Positions 58,538 to 64,000 of a stretch of DNA of 64,000 nucleotides are shown here, one piece after another. The position numbers and the translations under genes were made by a program. The notes beneath the pieces are model-generated. The model was given only the letters and a program-made list of their open reading frames with translations, had not been told where the DNA came from and did no database searches. The DNA comes from Neorhizobium petrolearium (GTDB taxonomy: Bacteria; Pseudomonadota; Alphaproteobacteria; Rhizobiales; Rhizobiaceae). The stretch is taken from positions 1-64,000 of the forward strand of contig NZ_JAGGJW010000008.1 in NCBI RefSeq assembly GCF_017873175.1, in the 5' to 3' direction. Each line of letters begins with the position of its first letter. Positions within the stretch are counted from its first letter, which is position 1.

Positions 58538-59748
58538 CATGCCTTGCGGCTGGCGATGCGGAAGCCGATGTAACCGAACACCGCCATGATATGCATGGCT
58601 GGAATGATGATGCCGAAGGCGGGCAACGGCGAGCCGATCGAGGCTGCCATGACACCGCCAAGGAAGCCCGCTGCCATCTGAATGAAGCCCATCATCGCCG
58701 AGGCGGAACCGGCGATGTGCGGGAAAGGAATGAGGCCTGCCGCCGTGATATAGGGGACGACGAACGCGATCCCGAATGCGCAGAGCGCCACCGGGATCAT
58801 GATGGATGCAAACGAAGGCGGCAGGAAGTGGACGGAAAGCGCCATGACGATGGCGCCGGTGCCGCTGAACAGAAGACCGACAGCCGGAGCGCGTTCAGTC
58901 GCCAGTCGTCTTGAGACAATCCGCAGGCATATGGACCCCGTCAGGTAAAAGCCGGACTGCATCAGCATGCTCATGCCGAACTCGGTCGGCGTGAGGCCTA
59001 CCTCCTCGATCATGATGAACGGCAGCACGGCTGCCTGGGCATACATGGAGCCGACGGCGCCTGCGAGAACGAGCGCGGTAAATAGGAAGCGAGGAAGCCT
59101 GATGATTTCCGCATAGGCCTGAATAAGGCGAAGCGGTTTCAGCCGGCTGCGATCCGGCACCGTCGTTTCCCTAAGACAGACGGTGGAGAGGAAGACCAGG
59201 AGTGCGCCGAAACCGACCATTAACAGAAACACGGACCGCCAGCCGAAGGCGGCCAGTGCGAGACCGCCGATCGTCGGTCCGAGGGACGGGCCTACTGCCA
59301 GGATGATGCCCATCGTATTGATGATCCGCGCCGCGTCGCCACCGTTGAACTGGTCGCGAACGATGGCACGCGACACGGTGATGCCGACGGAGGCGCCGAT
59401 CCCTTGGACAAGCCGGCCGGCGAGAACCCATTCGACCGACGGGGCGAAGGCGGCGAGCAAAGAGCCCATAAGGTAGATGATGAGGAAGCTCAGCGAGGCA
59501 GTTTTGCGTCCGAAAGCGTCCGAAACCGGTCCCGCGACCAGCTGTGCCAATGCAAAACCAGCAAAATAGAGAGACAGCGACATCTTGATCGCCGCTTCCG
59601 TCGTCGAAAAGGCGCGCACCAGTTCCGGCATGGCCGGCGTGTAGATCGCCATGGAGATCGGCCCGATCGCCGTCAGCAGGGCGCCAATGATCGTGGTGCG
59701 GCGCTCGCTCATCGGCGCGGGGATGGGCGGCATATTATCGGTTTTCAT
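58537..59748 (-). CDS. Bcr/CflA-type multidrug efflux MFS transporter
   Basis: The protein has 403 residues and twelve predicted spans. Blocks typical of Bcr/CflA are AIYTPAMPELVRAFSTTEAAIKMSLSLYFAGFALAQLVAGPVSDAFGRK and LVQGIGASVGITVSRAIVRDQF. It exports drugs or metabolites by proton antiport. The ATG at 59748 overlaps the end of the MarR gene by 14 bases, so the two form an operon and the MarR protein probably controls the pump. Confidence 0.92.
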   Translation of the reverse strand: MKTDNMPPIPAPMSERRTTIIGALLTAIGPISMAIYTPAMPELVRAFSTTEAAIKMSLSLYFAGFALAQLVAGPVSDAFGRKTASLSFLIIYLMGSLLAAFAPSVEWVLAGRLVQGIGASVGITVSRAIVRDQFNGGDAARIINTMGIILAVGPSLGPTIGGLALAAFGWRSVFLLMVGFGALLVFLSTVCLRETTVPDRSRLKPLRLIQAYAEIIRLPRFLFTALVLAGAVGSMYAQAAVLPFIMIEEVGLTPTEFGMSMLMQSGFYLTGSICLRIVSRRLATERAPAVGLLFSGTGAIVMALSVHFLPPSFASIMIPVALCAFGIAFVVPYITAAGLIPFPHIAGSASAMMGFIQMAAGFLGGVMAASIGSPLPAFGIIIPAMHIMAVFGYIGFRIASRKA

Positions 59749-60199
59749 CGGATGCTGTCTGGGACCCATGGGAAGGATTGGCGGCCTGAAGATTGGCGTT
59801 GAAGACGGCGAGCGTCTCGCGCAGGATACGATTGCTTTCCTCGCTCAGACCTTCGGTCGCTTGTGCCAGAATGATGTCCAGCTCCTTGCGGATGGCTTTG
59901 ATCATCTCCTCGGAAGCGGGTTTCAGCGTTATACGCTTGGCGCGCCGGTCGACGGAACATTGCTGCCTCTCGATCAGCCCCAGTGACTGCAGCTTGTCGA
60001 GATAGGCGCAGAGCGTCATCGGCTCGACGCCCATGCGGGCCGCGATATCGAGCTGCCGGCTGCCGCCGGCCGCGGCGATATTCATCAGTGCGCGCGCCTC
60101 ACCCGGCGTCAGGCCAAGACCCGCCTGCGCAATGCGGCGTTCGAAGGCGGCGCGCAGAAGGCGTGCACTGTCGACGATCAGAAAGCCCAATGTGTCCAT
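59735..60199 (-). CDS. MarR-family transcriptional regulator
   Basis: The 154-residue winged-helix protein has GLTPGEARALMNIAAAGGSRQLDIAARMGVEPMTLCAYLDKLQSLGLIERQQCSVDRRAKRITLKPA. The DRRAKR wing and flanking helices are typical of MarR. It probably represses itself and the downstream efflux pump until a ligand binds. It is divergent from a LysE exporter gene, so the 148-base interval may carry its operator. Confidence 0.92.
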   Translation of the reverse strand: MDTLGFLIVDSARLLRAAFERRIAQAGLGLTPGEARALMNIAAAGGSRQLDIAARMGVEPMTLCAYLDKLQSLGLIERQQCSVDRRAKRITLKPASEEMIKAIRKELDIILAQATEGLSEESNRILRETLAVFNANLQAANPSHGSQTASDENR

Positions 60200-60347
60200 T
60201 TTCCAGCCCCTCCATTCTTCGGAGGATTTCGTAAGGTTCCCTTACTATTTTTCGCGTGCAAGGCAAACGGAAAACCCAGGTTCAGTCTGCATTGACAGGG
60301 GCAAAACCGGCGGCAAAACTGTCGCAGTCTTCCGTCGGAGCCTATCC

Positions 60348-60989
60348 ATGTCCTCTTCCTTGCTTGCAGGCACCTTTCTTGCGGCGCTTGCCTATACGCT
60401 GATTCCCGGCCCTGCCTTTCTCGCGCTCCTTGGTATCGGGGCGGGGCAGGGACGTCAGGCAGGCGCTTTCTTCATGGGTGGGCATCTGGCTGGAGACATT
60501 CTCTGGTCGGCGCTGGCGCTGGTGGCGATCATCGGTGCGAAGACGATCGGCACGACCTTTTTCGACGTGCTCGGCGTCATCTGCGGGCTTTATCTCGGCT
60601 GGATCGGCTGGAGCGCGCTCAGTGCTAAGCCGAAGGATGGAGGCGGTGCGCTGATGGTGGTCGAAAGACCGTTGCGGCGCGGCCTGATCTTCGGGCTCAC
60701 CAACCCAAAAGGTTATCCGGTGGCGCTTGCGACGTTCACGGCATTGCTTGCCAGTTCATCGGACGCGCTGGAATTTTCCGGTCTGCCCATGCTGCTTGCC
60801 GTTTCCCTGCTCGGTTTTCTCACGGCCGACATCGTGCTCATCGGGATCATCGGCGCGGGCGTCGTACGACGCTTCTACCGTCGGCATGAGACGGTGATCG
60901 TCAGGCTTTCCGGGCTGCTGTTCATCGGCTTTGCAGTGCAGGCGCTCTGGCATTCGGCGCCCAGTCTTTTCGGATACCGCCGCGCCTGA
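60348..60989 (+). CDS. LysE-family exporter
   Basis: The 213-residue protein has six spans and the LysE N-terminal pattern ALAYTLIPGPAFLALLGIGAGQGRQAGAFFMGGHLAGD, then GLTNPKGYPVALATFTALL. It is a second, only distantly similar LysE protein in this window. Being divergent from a marR-efflux operon, it may also be under that regulator. The ATG at 60348 begins the first span. Confidence 0.9.
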   Translation: MSSSLLAGTFLAALAYTLIPGPAFLALLGIGAGQGRQAGAFFMGGHLAGDILWSALALVAIIGAKTIGTTFFDVLGVICGLYLGWIGWSALSAKPKDGGGALMVVERPLRRGLIFGLTNPKGYPVALATFTALLASSSDALEFSGLPMLLAVSLLGFLTADIVLIGIIGAGVVRRFYRRHETVIVRLSGLLFIGFAVQALWHSAPSLFGYRRA

Positions 60990-61003
60990 GCGCGCCTGGC
61001 CTG

Positions 61004-61426
61004 TCATACGTTCAGGAACGCCATCACCGAGCGCAGCACGTCGGCGCGGCGTGTATCACCGAGCGACATGGCGATTTCGAGCTGGTTGCGGTAATAATCG
61101 TGAAAATCGAAACCGGTCTCGTCGGTTACCTGCGACAGGTCGATCAACTGCCCCTGAGCATCGATGGCGTGGGTTGGGAGTTCTTCGGAGAGCGTGGCAT
61201 AAGTCTCTTGGTCAATCTTGCCGGCCTGATAGTTCTGCCAGGCCAGTTCGCGAAGATCCCGCGGCGTGATCGCCGAAAAGTCGACCGGTGAATCGACCGT
61301 CTCGGGCACCTGAAAGGCAATCTGGCCGTGCCGGCTTTCCTGCTGCGAAGACTTTTCGATCTTGCTGTTGCGGGAATTGTCCCGTTGCAGAAAATGGGTG
61401 GACCAGCGCAAGGAACTGATTTCCAT
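61004..61426 (-). CDS. Uncharacterised protein, 140 residues
   Basis: I do not recognise a family. The first 35 residues are polar and rich in Ser, Asn and Gln. The rest (SAITPRDLRELAWQNYQAGKIDQETYATLSEELP ... LDHYYRNQ-like FDFHDYYRNQLEIAMSLGDTRRADVLRSVMAFL) is predicted helical with a regular heptad-like layout and no signal or membrane span. The ATG at 61426 is chosen because AAGGA lies 7 bases upstream; 61432 is also possible. A TTAA-N6-TTAA sequence lies at 61493-61506, a near-miss for a CtrA box. Confidence 0.8.
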   Translation of the reverse strand: MEISSLRWSTHFLQRDNSRNSKIEKSSQQESRHGQIAFQVPETVDSPVDFSAITPRDLRELAWQNYQAGKIDQETYATLSEELPTHAIDAQGQLIDLSQVTDETGFDFHDYYRNQLEIAMSLGDTRRADVLRSVMAFLNV

Positions 61427-61613
61427 GGCCATATCCTTGATTATCGGATATCGCGCAAAAGGTACCTGCGAATACTGCACTGCGTCAAATAGTTAATAAC
61501 CGTTAATTATCAGGTATGATTTTTTGTTCGCGACTGAAAAGGAGGGCACGGATACCTATTCTCGCCGCCTTCTCCTATATGAATGATGACGCATCGTTTT
61601 TGAGGGATATTTC

Positions 61614-63704
61614 ATGTCTTCCGATCTTCCGCTGAACCCCGCCCTTGTGGAATGGAATGGTCATCACGGCTTGCCGCGTTTCGACGAAGTGAAGGACGCG
61701 GATTTCTCGCCGGGTTTCAATGCGGCACTTGCCAGCCACGAAGCGGAGATCGACGCGATAGCCAACAACCCGGAAGAGGCGACATTTGCGAATACGGTCG
61801 TGGCACTGGAGATTGCCGGTGACGAGCTTTCGCGCATTTCGGCGCTGTTCTGGGGCAAGGCCGGGGCGCATACGAACGAGACCATCCAGGCGCTGGAGCG
61901 CGAGATTGCGCCGAAATTGTCCCGCCACTACTCGAAGATCGGAATGAATGCTGCGCTCTTCGCGCGCATCGACAGGCTTTGGGAAACCCGCAAGGAACTG
62001 GGCTTGACCGTCGAGGAGGAGCGAGTGCTCGAACGGCACTGGAAGGGTTTCGTCCGTGCCGGCGCGAAGCTGCCGAAGGTCGAGCAAGAGCGGCTTGCGG
62101 ATATCAATGAAAAGCTTGCCGGCCTCGGCGCCCGTTTCGGGCAGAATGTGCTGGGCGACGAAAAGAGCTGGTCACTGAAACTTTCCGACGAGGCCAAACT
62201 CGACGGCCTGCCGGGATTCCTGCGTGATGCCATGGCGGCCGCAGCTCGGGAGCGGGGCGAGCAGGACGGATATCTGGTGACGCTGTCACGGTCGATTATC
62301 GAGCCCTTCCTGACCTTTTCCACCCGCCGCGACCTGCGCGAGCAGGCTTTCAAAGCCTGGGTTGCAAGAGGAGAAAATCCCGGAGAGACCAACAATCTCA
62401 GCATCGTGCGCGAGACGCTGGCGCTGAGAGCAGAAAAGGCGAAGCTGCTCGGATATGAGAATTTCGCGGCCTTCAAGCTCGACAACACGATGGCGAAGAC
62501 ACCGGAGGCGGTGAATACGCTTCTGCGCCAGGTCTGGGAAAAGGCACGCGCCAAGGCGTTGGAGGAAGAGGCAAGTCTTGGCGGTCTGATCGCCGAGGAG
62601 GGCAAGAACCATGAGGTCATGCCCTGGGACTGGCGCCACTATGCGGAAAAGCTCCGCCAGCGGATGTTCGATTTTTCCGAGTCGGAGCTGAAGCCCTATC
62701 TGCAGCTCGAAAAGGTGATCGAGGCCTGTTTCGACGTCGCGGAGCGGCTTTTCGGCATCAAGGCGGTCGAGGTGAAGGGGGTTGCCACCTATCACCCTGA
62801 CGTGCGGGTGTTCGAAGTCTACGACAAGGATGGTTCGCTGACGGCTCTGTTCCTCGGCGATTATTTCGCACGCTCCTCCAAGCGTTCCGGCGCCTGGATG
62901 AGTTCATTCCAGTCGCAGCACAAGCTGACGCTGAAGAACGGCAGGAAGGGTGAGCTGCCGATCATCTACAATGTCTGCAACTTCGCCAAACCCGCCGAAG
63001 TTAAGCCGGCCCTGTTGTCGCTTGATGACGCCAAGACGCTGTTCCACGAATTCGGCCACGCGCTGCACGGCATGTTGTCGGACGTCACCTATCCGTCGGT
63101 TTCCGGCACCGGCGTCGCCCGCGATTTCGTCGAACTACCCTCGCAGCTTTATGAGCATTGGCTGACGGTGCCGGAAATCCTCGAAAAATACGCTGTGCAT
63201 TACGAGACCGGCGCGCCTATGCCGAAGGCCTTGCTGGACAAGGTGCTGGCGGCCCGCACCTTCAACGCCGGATTTGCGACCGTAGAATTCACCTCCTCCG
63301 CGCTGGTCGACATGGCCTTCCATACAGGCGCTCCCGCCGATGATCCGATGGTGGTGCAGAAGCAGGTCCTTGATGGGATCGGCATGCCGGCCTCGATCGT
63401 CATGCGTCATGCGACGCCGCATTTCCAGCACGTGTTTTCCGGCGATGGATATTCGGCCGGCTACTATTCCTACATGTGGTCGGAAGTGCTGGATGCGGAT
63501 GCCTTCTCAGCTTTCGAGGAAACCGGCAACACCTTTGATCCGGTGATGGCCCGCAAGCTCAAGAACAATATCTATTCCGTCGGCGGATCGATCGACCCGG
63601 AAGAGACCTACAAGGCTTTTCGCGGCAAGCTTCCCGACCCGCAGGCCATGCTCAAGAAGAAAGGGTTGGCCATGGTCGAGGAACTTACCGGCAGCGACGC
63701 CTAG
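61614..63704 (+). CDS. M3-family oligopeptidase (oligopeptidase A / Dcp type)
   Basis: This 696-residue zinc peptidase has motif HEFGHALHG at 478-486 (zinc ligands His478, His482). Also seen are FVELPSQLYEHWL, with the third zinc-ligand region nearby, and the closing SYMWSEVLDADAFSAFEETGNTFDPVMARKLKNNIYSVGGSIDPEE, typical of thimet-like oligopeptidases. It lacks a signal peptide, so it is cytoplasmic and degrades short peptides. Oligopeptidase A and dipeptidyl carboxypeptidase cannot be told apart with certainty by eye. Confidence 0.93.
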   Translation: MSSDLPLNPALVEWNGHHGLPRFDEVKDADFSPGFNAALASHEAEIDAIANNPEEATFANTVVALEIAGDELSRISALFWGKAGAHTNETIQALEREIAPKLSRHYSKIGMNAALFARIDRLWETRKELGLTVEEERVLERHWKGFVRAGAKLPKVEQERLADINEKLAGLGARFGQNVLGDEKSWSLKLSDEAKLDGLPGFLRDAMAAAARERGEQDGYLVTLSRSIIEPFLTFSTRRDLREQAFKAWVARGENPGETNNLSIVRETLALRAEKAKLLGYENFAAFKLDNTMAKTPEAVNTLLRQVWEKARAKALEEEASLGGLIAEEGKNHEVMPWDWRHYAEKLRQRMFDFSESELKPYLQLEKVIEACFDVAERLFGIKAVEVKGVATYHPDVRVFEVYDKDGSLTALFLGDYFARSSKRSGAWMSSFQSQHKLTLKNGRKGELPIIYNVCNFAKPAEVKPALLSLDDAKTLFHEFGHALHGMLSDVTYPSVSGTGVARDFVELPSQLYEHWLTVPEILEKYAVHYETGAPMPKALLDKVLAARTFNAGFATVEFTSSALVDMAFHTGAPADDPMVVQKQVLDGIGMPASIVMRHATPHFQHVFSGDGYSAGYYSYMWSEVLDADAFSAFEETGNTFDPVMARKLKNNIYSVGGSIDPEETYKAFRGKLPDPQAMLKKKGLAMVEELTGSDA

Positions 63705-63781
63705 CCGAGCGGCCTTTCGGGGATCATTGCTCCAGCGCCGGGTATGACGGGTTGGCGGCGCCTTTTGGAGTATCTGGCTAC

Positions 63782-63799
63782 CTGTCACATGACTGTCAT
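63782..63799 (+). promoter_or_regulatory. PHO box (PhoB-binding site)
   Basis: CTGTCAC-ATGA-CTGTCAT is an 18-base tandem pair of 7-base repeats with correct 4-base spacing, matching the PHO consensus at nearly every position. A TAATAT (-10-like) follows at 63807-63812, as expected when PhoB replaces the -35 element. Confidence 0.8.
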
Positions 63800-63846
63800 G
63801 GAACCTTAATATGCAACCGGCATCGCCCTCATTGATGCCGGCCCCC

Positions 63847-64000
63847 ATGACGTCTCATCTCTCAGCGACCGATGCTGCCGTCTCGACGGCCGCGCTGGAA
63901 TTGCATTATGGCGCGACGCCGGTGCTGAAAGGCATCGACATTTCGCTTTCCAAAGGGAAAACGCTGGCACTGCTTGGCCCTTCCGGTTGCGGCAAGACGA
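63847..64000 (+). CDS. ABC transporter ATP-binding protein, N-terminal part (cut by window edge)
   Basis: The visible 51 codons contain LELHYGATPVLKGIDISLSKGKTLALLGPSGCGKT, that is an ABC ATPase N-terminus with Walker A GPSGCGKT, of the iron(III)/spermidine/phosphonate importer type. In-frame ATG codons at 63811 and 63835 also exist. The 63811 codon overlaps the -10-like hexamer and is unlikely if that promoter is real. Neither 63835 nor 63847 has a clear ribosome site. The PHO box just upstream suggests induction by phosphate starvation. Confidence 0.85.
   Translation, partial: MTSHLSATDAAVSTAALELHYGATPVLKGIDISLSKGKTLALLGPSGCGKT

Overview
The window is a stretch of ordinary chromosome from an alphaproteobacterium of the Rhizobiaceae (Rhizobium/Agrobacterium/Sinorhizobium relatives). 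Three things support this: the gene order (tesB-glnK-amtB-ftsK; ffh-chorismate mutase-rpsP-rimM-trmD-rplS; dapF-mtaB-ftsY), the lineage families present (CenR-type response regulator, IalB, UPF0314, DUF2794), and the high-GC mosaic palindromic repeats between genes. Almost all reading space is used by about 60 housekeeping or transport genes on both strands. I found no CRISPR array, prophage, toxin-antitoxin pair, defence island or biosynthetic cluster.

Left part (1-16.6 kb). The window opens in the tail of an insertion sequence beside tRNA-Gly(GCC). A three-gene operon for a periplasmic molybdenum hydroxylase with its diheme cytochrome c follows. Next come a small protein-quality group (prolyl-tRNA editing protein, TPR-thioredoxin, Lon-N domain protein, Trm112), a UbiH-like monooxygenase and tesB. 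glnK-amtB lies behind an NtrC-like palindrome and a sigma-54-type promoter. ftsK lies behind a CtrA-type box. A LolA-like carrier, xthA, and an operon of a CenR-like regulator with a small cyclic-nucleotide-binding protein complete this part.

Middle part (16.8-44.5 kb). This contains an L,D-transpeptidase-like protein, a SixA-like phosphatase, leuC, ppk2 and an amino-acid ABC transporter. The SRP/ribosome block follows: rplS, trmD, rimM, rpsP, chorismate mutase and ffh. A gene-poor interval of about 830 bases precedes dapF-mtaB-ftsY-ispZ-UPF0314. That operon runs head-on into ccmABCDG, and the two share one TGATCA as stop codons. acnA is divergent from ccmA, with an Irr/ICE-like motif between them. 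Small conserved genes and a BI-1 protein with a ybhL-type RNA leader follow.

Right part (44.5-64 kb). This contains a YbbA/YbbP-type exporter with a divergent GDSL esterase, thpR, a YkvA protein, an ECF sigma factor without an adjacent anti-sigma gene, ialB, rlmN and a TrpX-type ABC transporter. Two LysE exporters, an SDR, argG, a MarR/MFS pair and an M3 peptidase follow. The window ends in the first codons of an ABC ATPase that has a clear PHO box in front of it.

The points most worth a second look are regulatory: the PHO box, the CtrA box, the nitrogen-control promoter, the ICE-like motif and the ybhL leader. The dispersed repeats (one splits ccmA from ccmB), the alanine-rich tails on S16 and L19, and the empty stretch at 28.4-29.2 kb are also listed. 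I do not see a convincing undescribed system.
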